From positions 1,612,001-1,676,000 of the forward strand of contig MU385710.1 in assembly GCA_022497155.1 (NCBI GenBank): a stretch of DNA of 64,000 nt. Direction: 5' to 3'. The position numbers and the translations under genes were made by a program. The notes under the pieces were generated by a model, which saw nothing but the letters and a program-made list of their open reading frames with translations, was not told the origin of the DNA and made no database searches. Source of the DNA: Whalleya microplaca. Lineage: Eukaryota; Ascomycota; Sordariomycetes; Xylariales; Xylariaceae. Below are positions 13,069-25,096 of this stretch, in pieces. Positions within the stretch are counted from its first letter, which is position 1; the number at the start of each line of letters is the position of its first letter.

Positions 13069-13720
13069 GCTGGACAGGGGACGCAGTCAATGATAGCCGT
13101 CCGTTTCTGGGGTGGCAGCTACCTAGAGCTGCAACAGAGCGTGGTAGCTGTGGTTAGTCTAAGCTCAAGTTGGGTGTGGTTGGTCGACCGATAATCAACT
13201 GAATGACTCGGCTTGGCTCTCTGCTATAACAGGGGGGTGTGGGTGAATGGCGGGAAGGATGTAATCCAAGAGTTTCTCGATGTACACCTCAGAACAAATG
13301 CAGCATCAGGTAGAGGCCTGGCTGGATGGCGTGGGTATGTGAATGGAAGAGGGAACAGGGAAGATGGGTGAAGACGAAGAATGGTTGACTATTAGGGGAT
13401 ATGAAGAAAGTAGAAAGAAAGTACGAGACGGCAGAAGAGAATCTAGAGAGAAGATGGGCTGATTAGGTGATGGGAGGCGATGATGGGTGATGGCCACTCA
13501 CTGATGATGGATGGGATGGGGTGTGCTCACGGGACCTACAGACAGAAAGAAAGGTACTGTACTGTACCTACCTACAATGTATGAATGTATGGATGTATTG
13601 TACGGAATAAGTACTGTATGTATGGATGTACATACGTACCTGGGTTGCTGCGAAGGTTGCTATGCTGGGGCTCTGGATTATAGTGAAGCACCAAGCACCA
13701 AAGTACCCAAACAGCAAGGA

Positions 13721-13743
13721 CAATGATCAATGATCAATGATCT
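13721..13743. repeat. 7-bp tandem repeat (AATGATC)
   Basis: Three copies of AATGATC, directly followed by TTTGAAGATC. Upstream of ATG1. Confidence 0.8.
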
Positions 13744-14569
13744 TTGAAGATCGGACTCGTCACTCGTGACTCTTCAGCATGATAACAAGCCACTGATAAG
13801 ACGCAAGCACACCTGGCACACCTCCAAGGGCCCCCTTGGCTCCCAAATCTAGAAGCCGATGCCGCTAAAGCTGCCCGCTCCGCTTTAATTGCTCACCTCC
13901 AGCGCCTCCCAGCAAATAGGGAGGCCCCACTGCCAGCTCTAGCGCAGGACTTGAAGCGTGTCGAAGCGTTGGCTGCCCACTGCTACCTCTGCCACTGCAA
14001 GGGCTGGCGCTAGCTAGGTAATCGCTAGGCACATGAGGGTGGTTCTTTCCCTATTCCGTAGGGGTATCTACTTGACCTATACGCACTACGACGTATGTAT
14101 GCTAGGTACCTTAGGTACCCAGACCCAGGCATGTTTTCGCGATGCACGTTGTTCTCCACAACCTTGATAGGCCATTATCACCCATTGTCCAAGAATTGAA
14201 GCCATTCCTTTGACACCCGTTCCTTTGGATCCGTCGATATACATCCATTACATACACATGCTATCTATAAGTCCTTTATCAATTATCAATTAATACGCAA
14301 CAAGGTCGATCTGGAAGGGGTTGCCCTCTTGTGTTGTCAATGCTATGAACAAGGGGGCCTTTGTGTTACTCCTTACAAAGTATTAGTCGACTTGGCTTAC
14401 ACGGACTTGTCCGTTCAGTCGTCGTGATGGAAGTAATTTCTGTATTAGCTTCGGCTCGCAAAGTGGCTATTTCCATTGCATCATCGTTGACCGACTATAC
14501 GATGATGAGCTTATTTTCCGTCATTCTTCGCAAATCCAATACCTCCCTGTCTTTGCCTTGCCCTACCAT

Positions 14570-14622
14570 ACCTTACCTTACCTTACCTACCTACTATGTA
14601 CCTACCTACCTACCTACCTACC
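14570..14622. repeat. (CCTTA)n and (CTAC)n microsatellites
   Basis: A CCTTA array at 14570-14586, then a CTAC array at about 14599-14622. Confidence 0.85.
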
Positions 14623-14986
14623 ATCGGATTACATACTACATAGTACTCCAGTTGAGGCTTATTAGCCGGCAGTTGCCCAGCCTGCCAGCCAGGAACGTTA
14701 ACACAACCGTATGAGGTGATCCGTGGCTGATCCGAACTAAAGAAGAAGCAGTCAGGTCGTACACGTCTTGGTCACAAGATTTCCCAATCCGTTCGACGCT
14801 TTGGGCTTGGCGCTTATCCGTAGGACAAACACCTGGAGGACCCCTAAAATAAATCGACGTTTGTCTAATCCGCAAATGTCCTTATCGGGCCCCGCGATCG
14901 GCCCCTGGCACATTACATTGTAAGGCAAGCAACCTAAGCAGGCATTGGCAGCAGCAGGCATTGAAAGCAGGCAGACACAGGCAGGC

Positions 14987-15015
14987 TGGCTGGTAGGCAG
15001 GCAGGCAGGCAGGCA
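14987..15015. repeat. (GGCA/GGCT)n microsatellite
   Basis: Uninterrupted GGCA units from about 14996 to 15015, preceded by GGCT variants. Confidence 0.85.
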
Positions 15016-16415
15016 AAAGTGTCAGATTCCCATCTTCTCCATCTACATACATGTATCAGCATCTGTTTTCCTATAGGCAGATACATACCCTAGGACGACG
15101 GTACTGTAGCTTACTGTCCCTACCTGCCTCTGGCGTTGCATCAACCGAGTTGTCTTTTGGAGTCAGAAGATAAGTCCTTCGGTCCCCATTTCATGTTCCA
15201 TCCTATCTTGACTGCAGATGGCCCGGGAATGCCGACCTCTTTTGATTCAGAGTTCCCTATCTTTTGAGACTCTCTCAATGCACAGCTTTTCTTGTCAGTT
15301 CGGCTCGGCTAGCTACCTGGTTCATTGTCTCTGCACATACGTAGTAGGCTCCTCTCTCTCAAATCTCCTTGCAGATCGCCTGTAGGTGATTCATCATTTT
15401 ATTTGGCCAGGCCAAAGCAACACACATAGCATAGCATGCAACTGGAGGACGTCTTCAACCTCTATCGAAGAAGCAGATCGGACAACCGAGCTGGTCCCGA
15501 GCTTCTTCTCAGGGGGGGCTACTAGATTGACTCTTGATAGACTAAGTAGTGCTAAGTGAGCTCGTCAATGTTAGCTTTAAGGTTTGTGTTCCTGGCGTCT
15601 TAGCAAAAGGCAATTTGGCATCGAGAGCTTGTTTCGAAGCATTCCATTACGAGTTCACTGAAGCCAGTACATGTACTGAGTATGTGTCACGACGAAGGTC
15701 TTGTACGGTCTCGTTGCTTAAGACTTCCTGATAGGTTATGCCGAGCTTCAGACCTGCAACGAGAAGTGAAGGGTTGCATGTAGGCTGCAGCTATCCTTGC
15801 GGTCTCTGGGCCACGTAAATGGGTGTGAGGCGTGCTGCATTAAGCTAAAGTAGGACTCTGATGTTCTGGTCAGCCTACTTTAGGCTGACAGTCTACCTTG
15901 TAACATAACTGTAGGTACACGAGCCCCAAGCTGCTTCGTATCAACCGTCCACTGAGGACAATCGCCATGTTCCAACCAGCATAATCAATCCACAGGAACG
16001 ATGCACCAAACGGCAGACAACATCCCCGCCTTACCGTTTTTGAAACCCTGGAGAGAGAGAAGAAACAATCAATGATGTGCAGTCCCCTGATTGCTAGGAA
16101 TTCCTGCAGCCTTTAGGCAAGATGCTATCAGTAGGCAGAAGACGAAACCCAGTTTGGGCAAGTCTAGCACGGCTGCAGAACACCCTCCCTGATCGCCCAA
16201 GCTCCTTTCTAGTTGCTACCCAGGTAGGCAGATTACCTCGCATTTTCCCACCACTAGTTTTTCCCACTAGTTACAATGTACACGTTGCCAACAGACGGCA
16301 CATAAGAATCAATGCAAAATATAAAGCTGTTCAATTTGTTCATTTCGTAGTCGCCGCGTATGGGGACGAAGAATGCGGGGTGGTCGAGAAATGATGGTGT
16401 GCTGCGAGATAGCTA

Positions 16416-17883
16416 TCAGTGCTCCAATCCGTGGACGCCTTCCTGTTTCTTCAAGCTCGGAAGCTCCCGTAACGCGTTACCAATGATACCTATTGCCTTT
16501 CGAAGTTGCGTCTCCGAGATCACGAGTGGAGGCGCAAAGCGAATGATGTTTCCGTGCGTTGGTTTAGCCTGATCTATGTGTGAGCGCACCGTGCTATGTC
16601 ATGAGGATTGAGCATCTCTTTTATCTTACCAGGAGCCCCCTTTCCTTGAGGAGCACACAGAGGTCCCAGGCCGAATGGCCGTTTGTCTGTGATTCGTCAA
16701 TTACAAGGGCATTTAGTAGCCCCTTACCACGGATCGTCTTCACGACTGGCGACTTGAGCGAGGCTAGGCTATCTCGGAAGATGTTGCCGAGTTTCTCGGC
16801 TTTTTGAGTCAGCTGCTCTTCTTCGACGAGCTCCAGAGCACGAATGGAAACAGCACAGCCTAAGGGGTTTCCACCGTACGTGGAGCCGTGCGTGCCAGGC
16901 TCCACGACGAGCATTATATCCTTATTGCTAAGAACGCAGCTGACTGGATACATGCCACCAGAGATGGCTTTCCCAAGAGTCACCATGTCTGGCTTGATAC
17001 CGGCCCACTCAGAGCATAGCATTCGTCCCGTGCGACCAATACCCGTCTGAATCTCATCACATATCAACAGAACATTGTGCTTCTTGCAGAGAGATTGCAC
17101 CTTGGTCAAATAGTCGTCATCTGGGACCACCACACCTGCCTCTCCCTGAATGGGCTCGACGATGAAAGCAGCAGTTTCCTTCCCATGCGCCTCAAGGACC
17201 TCCTCCAAGTCGGCGACGTTGTTGTACCGAATGGGCTTCCCAGTGGACGGGGAGGTGGCGCCAATATTGGGTACGTACGGTCCGTAATTGTCTTTAGATT
17301 CCGCATCAGTAGACAGGGTAACAGCTGTCATCTACATATCATGTTAGAGTGGCAGTCTCTTAGGGGCAGCCCAACGTACCGTCCGGCCGTGAAAGTTCTC
17401 CTCGGCGCCAAATATCAGAGCCTTGCCCTGAGGAACTCCTTTGACTTTGTATGCCCACTTTCTCGCAATCTTGATAGCTGTCTCTACAGCTTCTGCCCCC
17501 GTGTTCATCGGCAGAACCATGTCATAACCGAACGTCTGTTGCACCTTCTCTGCCCACTTGGGAAACACGTCGTTGTGGAATGCTCTCGAACTTAGTGTTA
17601 CTCTTCCGGCCTGTTCGGTAAGCGCCTTCACCAATTCGGGGTGGCAATGGCCTTGGTTCACAGCACTGTAGGCGGAGAGGAAGTCTAGATAGTGCTTGCC
17701 CTCGGGATCCCAGACATCGACACCTTGCGCGCGAGCATACACGACGGGGAGCGGGTGGTAGTTGTGGGCGGCATACTTGTTCTCGGCTTCAATTGCGCTC
17801 TTGGTAGAGGCAGAATGGAACCTGGACTCGACCGTGGAGCCGTTGCCGGGCTGGGCTGTAGGATCGTCGGCGTGGGGAGCCAT
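16416..17883 (-). CDS. CAR2: Ornithine aminotransferase
   Basis: Predicted 452-aa PLP-dependent class III aminotransferase that converts L-ornithine and 2-oxoglutarate to glutamate-5-semialdehyde and glutamate, a step in arginine catabolism. Exons 17883-17380, 17331-16630 and 16568-16416, all boundaries in phase 0, with introns of 48 and 61 nt. The protein contains [34 protein letters not shown] at the first splice junction, [12 protein letters not shown] (PLP-binding Asp near 260), and the cofactor lysine K289 in [24 protein letters not shown] is in the last short exon, which an uninterrupted-frame search would miss. No targeting peptide is visible, so it is probably cytosolic as in yeast. 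It is divergent from GPI10. All expected catalytic landmarks are present. The symbol is that of the yeast gene. Confidence 0.96.
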
Positions 17884-18930
17884 TGCTGTGAAGATAAGCC
17901 ACCAATGGATAGTTGAGCAAAGGGAGGAAATTGATCACAGCGACAGAGATTGAGGCTAGAGCAAAGCAAGTGTGAATAATAACAGGAAGAAAATAGTTAT
18001 GGTCTGATCTACTAGGGTTGTTATCTCTCTCTTGTAGTCAGTCAGTCAAAAGGCGGGATGCTAGAACCAACAAAGATGTTGGTAGAGAAATGATAAGGCG
18101 GGGGGCAAAAGTTGAGACGAGGAACTTTCAGGTACGTAATAAAGGCCGGGTACTGGACACCCACTAAACCCCTAAGTGCAAGTCGAAGCGGCTCAATCCA
18201 GCCACGACTGCTGATGATGACCAGTTTGTCCAGGATAGACGTTTGTCAAGTGGTCACATGCGTGGAATAATGACTCTGGTTCCAGCCGAAGCAAGCCGGG
18301 ACAGGTTGGCCCTTCTAAGCGCAGTTTTCCTTCCTGTCTCGAATTTCTTCATTATGAATAGCTGCGAGGCCATTGGCACCGGACAGGACGCCGTAAGACT
18401 GGAAAAAGCACTGTCTGCCTGTCTGCCGAGCCCGGAACGGCGACGGTGGCCGAAGAATCTTGAACCGCAAGCCAATCAGAGTTGTGACATTGTCAAAGAG
18501 AACCAATCGAAGGCAGCTGTCATGTTTTGTGTGGCAGACTTTTCGTGGGGGCTGTCTAGGTCGTATCAATGCTGTAATGGTTCCGAGCGCTTGGCACTAA
18601 TAAGAAATCTGACGCTGCTATCGCCGCAGGCTGCTCAAACATAGAACAAGATAAGCTAAATTCTGCTAACTCTGCCAGCTGTCTAAAACCATTCTAAATA
18701 GTGATCAGCTGTCAATAATTATCGGCCACTGTCATATTAGATACCGTGTCTCAATGCGTACAGCTCCGAGAAATCCAAATTGGTTGGATAATTGTTGCTA
18801 GGCTAGATCTAATATATTATTATATCCATTGTTGACAAGTAGCCTCAATTTTCCCCTTTCTGAATTCTTCAATGGTTTCCCTTAGACAATTTTTCAATTT
18901 GCCTATCAAAGGGACATCTGAGGTCTGAAG
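17884..18930. promoter_or_regulatory. Divergent intergenic region between OAT and GPI10
   Basis: A 1047-bp spacer shared by two divergent genes. Two CCAAT words lie near its middle, and a TGACTC word, the core of the Gcn4/Cpc1 site family, occurs near 18270; one copy without the full palindrome is weak evidence of amino-acid control. Frames inside (such as 18243-18644) show no recognisable domain. Confidence 0.5.
18472..18507 (+). promoter_or_regulatory. Two CCAAT boxes
   Basis: CCAAT at 18472-18476 and 18503-18507, same orientation, both followed by C. They sit about 430 bp before the GPI10 start and 970 bp from the OAT start. CCAAT is bound by the Hap/CBC complex in fungi; function here is inferred. 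Confidence 0.35.
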
Positions 18931-21130
18931 ATGAGCCCAAAGAAGAGCTCCAATGACAAGGCACTCAGTGCAAAGGGAAAAGGGGGAGCGGCACAGAACC
19001 CTCTAAGCAGTAGTATACGTGCCCAGACTCAGGAGGCATTAGCTGTCATCTTCGCCGTTCGACTCATCAACGCACTCTGTGTTCGCACATTTTTCCAACC
19101 CGATGAGTACTTCCAAGCGCTCGAGCCAGCATGGAATATGCTATTCGGAGAGAATAGTGGAGCGTGGTTAACTTGGGTATGTACGTAGGCAACTGGATGA
19201 TGAGGATGATGACATTGGAATCTGAGCTACAGCCTTGCCAACTATTTTCAAATTCAACTTTAGCTAACAGCGAGGCAGGAATGGCAACATAAACTCCGCT
19301 CGTCGGTCCACCCTGCAGTCTTTGCTCTTGGATACTATGTCGTCCAGAGCTTCTGGGGCCCTTCCATGGCTCCGACGGCCAAGGCTCAGTGGCTGCTCGC
19401 GGCACCAAAGGTCTTGCAAACTAGCTTTGCTGCCTTGAGTGACTGGTATACGTGGAGGCTTGCAGAGAAGCTATACGGCCATAGCAGCATCGCTGCCTGG
19501 TCTGTCGTGAGTACCTCGAGCTTCAAGCTGGCCTAATGTGAAGAACTGCTTGCTGAGGCTCTGTTGCAGCTGTTGATGACGCTACTGAATCCTTGGCAGT
19601 GGTATACTTCGACAAGGACGTTCTCCAACTGCTTTGAGACGACCTTAACGGCCATGGCACTTTACTATTGGCCGTGGGAATTGCTTGGCACTCAAGATGA
19701 CGGAAATACTGAATCTAAGTATTCGTCATCTCCTATTCTCGAGACATGGAGCCAAGTGAACAGGTATGCTTTCAATATTGCAAGGCTGTATGCCCGGTGC
19801 TAATACTAAGCTGTTGGTGCCCAGCCTTCGCCTATCTTTAGTGTTAGCTGCATTCGCAGTTCTCTTGCGTCCTACGAATGCTCTCATCTGGTTGGCTGTA
19901 GGCACTCTCGTATTGACTAGAGCTACCCTCGATGGGAAGTCGCCGCTTACCCGGAGAAACCTACTTGTTGTTTTCAGAGAAGCGATCCTGTGTGGGTAAG
20001 TCAATCTACCTCATCGTTGGATGTATCGTCGGTTCCCTAATTCTCTTAGATCATTCGTCCTGGGCTTATCGTTGTTGGCTGACCGCCAGTACTATGGGGA
20101 CTGGACATTCCCTCCATTTACGTGGCTACACTTCAACGTGGCACAAGATCTTGCTGTATTCTATGGGCAGAATGACTGGCATTACTACCTCTCCCAGGGC
20201 ATCCCCTTACTATGCACTACTATAACCCCTTTTGTTCTGAAGGGTCTCTTCAGATCGCTGGATGCGGAGACCTCGAACTGGCCAATCACAACTACGAACA
20301 CGCTAAAAGCATTGACCTTCATAATTGTCACGACTATTGCCTCCTTGTCATTTGTATCCCACAAAGAAGTCCGCTTCATCACACCGCTCCTTCCAGCGCT
20401 CCACATCCTCGCGGCGCCGCACATCACAACGTTCTTCACGACGGCTGTGGATGCCGCTGCCACCTATTCTCCATCGGCCCTAGGGTGGAAGCGGACCCCT
20501 CTGCTGGCAGCTGGGCTCCTCGTCAACGCCATCATTGGCGGCTACCTGGCCTCCTTCCACGCAGCCGCGCCCATCCAGGTGATGAGCTTCCTGCGCACCG
20601 AGTTCGAGTCCCTCCACCCGGGAAACCTCGCTATCCCTCCCCGGCCGGCAAGTGCCACCACCACCACCACTGCCGGTGAAGAGGAAGATCTGTCGCAGGA
20701 GCTCTTCGCCCTCTTCCTGACGCCCTGCCACGCCACCCCCTGGCGCTCTCACCTCGTCTACCCTGACCTGCGCGCCCGCGCCCTGACCTGCGAGCCGCCC
20801 GTCGACACCACGCCGGGTTCGCTGGAGCGCCAGAAGTACCAGGACGAGACGCGCCGCTTCTACGCGGACCAGGTCGGCTTCCTGAGGAAGCTGTGGCCGC
20901 CGGACGCGCCGGGCGAGGATATGGCGCGGTATATTGTGGGTTTCGAGGGCATCGAGCCTACGCTACGTGAGTACTTTGGCCCGTCTGGTCCCGGCAAGAG
21001 GCATAAGATCGAGCTGAAAGAGGTGTGGAGTTCGTGGAACGGCCTCTTCACGGACGATGATAGGAAGTCGGGACGCTTGGTCGTGTGGTCTACCGGCTTC
21101 TATGACGACGTTTGGCCGATAGAGCCTTGA
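18931..21130 (+). CDS. GPI10: GPI mannosyltransferase 3 (GT22 family)
   Basis: Predicted 639-aa multispanning ER enzyme (PIG-B/Gpi10) that adds the third, alpha-1,2-linked mannose to the GPI-anchor precursor using dolichol-phosphate mannose. Five exons: 18931-19176, 19279-19506, 19570-19763, 19825-19995 and 20050-21130; introns are 102, 63, 61 and 54 nt and phases agree throughout. The first luminal loop has [15 protein letters not shown], with the acidic pair conserved in GT22 enzymes, followed by EWQHKLRS across the first junction; [15 protein letters not shown] is the second family signature. Hydrophobic stretches fill the middle. The C-terminal 200 residues are soluble-looking, with [14 protein letters not shown]. 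The region from about 20540 to 20920 is clearly more GC-rich than the rest of the gene. The ATG at 18931 is the first in frame; the N-terminal 30 residues are Lys/Ser-rich and poorly constrained. Confidence 0.94.
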
Positions 21131-22395
21131 GACTTTTAGTGAAAAAGGAGTGTATCATAGCGTAGCGACTTCCATATTGAAATGATGCCCTACGTTGGTA
21201 TATAAAGCTGTCTTCGCTGTACAATGAGAGTTCCATAACAGTTAAATTCCATCCCGTTTACAATTCTTCCTCCACTTTAACCGGGTCATCTGTAATCCCA
21301 TGTGGTCCGTACAACCGCGGATCACCCCCTAGACCTTTCGTAGATTTCACATTTAAAGCTCATCTCAAGTCGCACGTCTCGGTAGCAACTTCTTTCCTCG
21401 GAGCTCTCTCGATCTAGCTACGACAACCCGCTTCCCACCTTGCATAGTTCCAGCACCCCTAAGCCCTCGATAGCGCGTCTGCACATCTAGAATATAGAGA
21501 GCTTTCGGCCCAGGGAGCTTTCGCTTAGTGCGCAGATACATCAGCATCTGAAAGCTCGCGCCTCCAAAGTCCAGGAGCTGACTTATCTCCTAATAAAGGC
21601 ACCACGCCTTGTATAGGTAGGTATGTCTAGCAACACTACGGATACGGGTACTTTCAGAGACGCCAGCGGTGTATTTAGAACATAACGGACGTAGTCCCCT
21701 GGTGTCTAACACAGGTTACCCATGACATTTGACTATATGTCGCCGAGAGATAGGCTAGTGAACGAACACAGCTCTCCTCCAGGGCGACGATGGGGCTGGA
21801 TAACCGACCATGAATAGACGGACATATAGGATGCCGGCCGCGGACCAAGACAGGCATATTTCAACAGGGCCTGAGAAGTACCTAGAACCCGCAGAAAGCT
21901 ACAGATTTTGAGATCGGGACTACGCTCAGAGAACGGGCACCATGCTGTGATTCTTTAGTAGAAGCTGGTGAGACTCGTGTTCGCTTAGCCAGGAATCAAG
22001 TGATTGTATTACGCTTTATGGATAGATGATGGTTTCACTATCAAGCAGCAGATATCGTGATAGGGGTAGTTGGGCGAGCACCGAAGGGTTTGTCATAGGG
22101 ATTGTTCCTCTCACGTAGTCACCGTCGCGTGAGCTGTGATTCATTGAAACCGAGAGAATATATAGATATTGAATCTATTCGCGGCTCCAGCTCTTACAAA
22201 GGACATGGAAATGCAGGCTAGTATTCTCCAGCGATTATACATTCATTCGTGAGATTCGTAGGCTCACTACGCTACTCTTGATACCTATGCACTATGCAAG
22301 GGTGTCCATAATGGAGGATATACCAAGCTCCCACCCATTGCTGGTTTACCCGAGAAGCCAACAACTAGAGCAACTAGAGCAGAGCCGGAATTGGT
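21131..22395. other. Convergent spacer between GPI10 and CUL4
   Basis: Holds the two 3' flanks. No frame longer than about 60 codons and no recognisable element. Confidence 0.6.
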
Positions 22396-25096
22396 CTATG
22401 CCAAGTATGTGTAAGAGCCTCCTTCCCGTTCGAGGTAGTCCTTCTCTATCAGCCTGTCGGAAGTTAGCACGGTATTCAAAGGGGGTTCTGGGAGGGAGGG
22501 GGGGGGGGGGGGGAGTTGGCCTACTTCTCGATGTTCTTCTTGATCTCCGCGGTATCGACAGCACCGCGGCTCTTGGTCTGATTGATGACCTCGGCGACGA
22601 GATTGCTATGGGTCATGGTCTTGCGGCTCTTCATGATCCGGACGATCGCGGCCTGGGTTTCAAACTGTCTGTCCTGGTGAACACGCTCGTGGGTCTCCTG
22701 GTTCTCCTCCTTCGTCTCCTTGAGCTGGATCTGGTTGATCTTGACGCGATACTTGGGATCAACGAAATTCTTAGTCACGGTGAAGGTATCCGTCGGTTTG
22801 ACATCTCTTCCTTTTGGATGCTTGGTGAGAACGCGAACTTTGCCGCATGCGAGGGACTGCAAGGTCCGGTCAAGATCGCCCCCGGTCAGCCCGGTATATT
22901 CTGAGATTTGCTGATAGGAAAGGACCCCGTCCTGCTTGTCCTCGACCTGATTAAAGAGGGTCAAAACGACCGCCTGATACGCGCTGACAAGCAATTCTTT
23001 CGGACCCTTGTTGAATTGCGCCTTGACAACACAGTGAGCTAGCGAATGCTTCCACGAGAGCCGTCGGCCAGTATGTTTGTTAACATAGTATGCCTCGAAC
23101 TGTTCAATCTGTGTAGCAACTTCGTCTGGTAGTATGAGCTGGGTGTCCGGGTATGACGGCCACGCTGCCGCCGATAAGACGCTCACGGTCAGATCCAAAT
23201 CGCCCTTGCTGCTGCGCCCAGTCCCCTCGCGCCAGGATTTATACGAAGTCATCTCGTCGCGGGCGATCTGCTGATCCTTGAACATCTGCTCAAGGTTGTG
23301 AGTGAAGTTAGAACCACACTCGCTCTTCAGCTTCGCCAGCATGCTTCTTTCCGCATCCGCGCTCGCACTGCGGCCCATGAGAAGACGCCGCGCCAAGTCT
23401 TGCTTGTAGAAAGCCTCGAAGACATCTTTGCCTTCTATGAATCGGAACAATTCGAGAGCTTGGTCTAGCTGCCGATCCAGCTCTGCATCCTCGTCACCAG
23501 TACTTGCTTGGCCGCTTTGCTCGGCGTCGACGCGATCCTTAATATCAGACAGTAGCGACCTAGGGAGGGTCTTTAAGCCGCCCCGGAGTAGCATATCGAT
23601 GTATTTCGCAATCATCTCACCGACCTTCGAGGTTCCAGTCTTCCAGGCAGAAAGAACCTTCTTATCGTTGATGAAACTATCGAATGCTTGCCTCATACTG
23701 TAGGTGAATTCGTCGTCCTTGTTGAACGCGTCCCGAATCATGAGATCTAAGGCCCTTCTGAACTGAAGCAACCTAACGACCATTTCATCGCCCCGAGAGG
23801 TGTCGTTAACAATCCCGGAACCTGCCTCCTTTATATACTCCTCCCACGGCTGTTTCAACCTCCTCTGGATACTCGATAATCGCAATAGATCGTACAGCGC
23901 TTTCATGGATTCTACCGCATTTTCATCGAGCAACCTGGCGATACTACCGCTATCAAGAAGCTTTTCAGAGTAATTGTCAATCAGAATCGCATGCGCATCA
24001 TCCATAAGCTGTCTCTTTGTAGTGCTGTCGAAGTTGTATGCGTTGCAACGGTAGTCTTCCCGTGCAAGCAAACCCTCGCAGCTGGAAATATAGGACTTCA
24101 GAGACGCGTTGCTTTGTTCCTCGGCAAACTCCTGGAAGTAGGCTTTTGAAACTTTCAAGAAGCGCGGTTCGAAAGATTTCCCATATATATTCAAGACGTG
24201 GAGCATAGAGATGGAATCACGAAGCAGAGCGGGGTCGAACCGAGCATCGCCTCTGCGGTCATATTCTACCAAGTCACACATGCCAGCAAGTGTCTTCGAA
24301 CCCGGGTTGGTAGGCAACGACTGCGAGGAGACAAACACCATTCTTCTGAACAGCGTTATTGCCATGTCGTTGATCTGTTGGAGCTCCTTGTTGGTAAGCA
24401 GAAACGAGCGATCAAGGTAGCTGAATATCGAACGAATTGTCGTCTAAACTAAAAGTCAGCCTCAAGATACCCCAAAAGCAGAGCAAGTCTACATACCGAC
24501 TGTGCATTCCATATGACCCAATGCTTGTATGTACTCCTCAACATGTCAATGTTCGAGGAGCCTGCCTCGGCTATTATGGACCCGTGCAGGCCATTGTTGA
24601 GGTAGGTCTCGCATTGCTTCCGCAGAGTGTTGTAAAGATCCCTGGCAGCTCCATGTCTGCAGATATCCTCCACGCCACGGTATAATCTTTCTAGCGGATG
24701 CCGCGGTTGCTTCTGGTCAAATATGGCCTGGAGAGCCTCCAGCAGTTCCTGCCTCGTATTATCGTAGTATTTCTCTAGATCTTCGGCTCGCGAGGTCGTC
24801 CGCAGGTTCTTGATGACGAGCTTCTTTGCACCGTGGTGGGGCTGGAAGGCAGAGCGAGGTTTCGTCAGGTCGACGATCTCGGGTCGCTTGCCCAGGACTT
24901 TGCTCATCCTCGCAGGGCCTGGATTGAAAGGGGTAGTGAATTTGGCACGCTTGGCCTCGACACCGGATGTTATATTATCGAGCTGAGGGCGGGACTGGAG
25001 ACTGGCGGTACCGGGCGACTTGCGTTTTGACGGGGTCACAAAGGAAGTGGACGGACCGTCGAGTGGCGAGCTGTTGGCTGGTGGTGGAGGATGCAT
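22396..25096 (-). CDS. CUL4: Cullin-4, scaffold of a cullin-RING ubiquitin ligase
   Basis: Predicted 858-aa cullin. It would bridge a DDB1-type adaptor (N-terminal repeats) and the Rbx1 RING protein (cullin-homology domain) in nuclear ubiquitin ligases acting on chromatin and replication. Exons 25096-24497, 24443-22525 and 22453-22396. The basic, Pro/Ser-rich N-terminus followed by KKLVIKNLR is typical of CUL4. The neddylation site is K805 in IVRIMKSRK. The middle exon runs into a stop just after KKNIEK; a GTAGGC donor and a 71-nt intron with a C16 tract lead to a 58-nt exon giving LIEKDYLEREGGSYTYLA, the canonical cullin end. Start: the frame extends upstream only with non-ATG codons, so ATG 25096 is preferred. 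Assignment to CUL4 rather than CUL3 rests on the N-terminus. Confidence 0.93.
22498..22513. repeat. G16 homopolymer in the last CUL4 intron
   Basis: Sixteen consecutive G on the plus strand, read as a C tract in the CUL4 pre-mRNA just after the donor. Its length may be a sequencing uncertainty but lies outside coding sequence. Confidence 0.9.

Larger units (their letters stand above)
12364..16415. other. 4 kb repeat-rich spacer
   Basis: Upstream region of ATG1 and 3' flank of the ornithine aminotransferase gene. It is dominated by GTAT, GGCT, CTAC and GGCA tetranucleotide arrays. A 192-codon frame on the minus strand (12397-12975) is serine/threonine-rich, has no ATG start and is probably leader sequence. 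I see no gene. Confidence 0.55.

Noticed and set aside
12949..15015. Tetranucleotide arrays as a possible functional array
   Set aside because: Units and lengths vary and similar arrays recur in other spacers; ordinary microsatellites explain them.
18243..18644. 133-codon plus-strand frame in the OAT/GPI10 spacer
   Set aside because: No ATG-supported conserved sequence; overlaps the CCAAT region of a divergent promoter.
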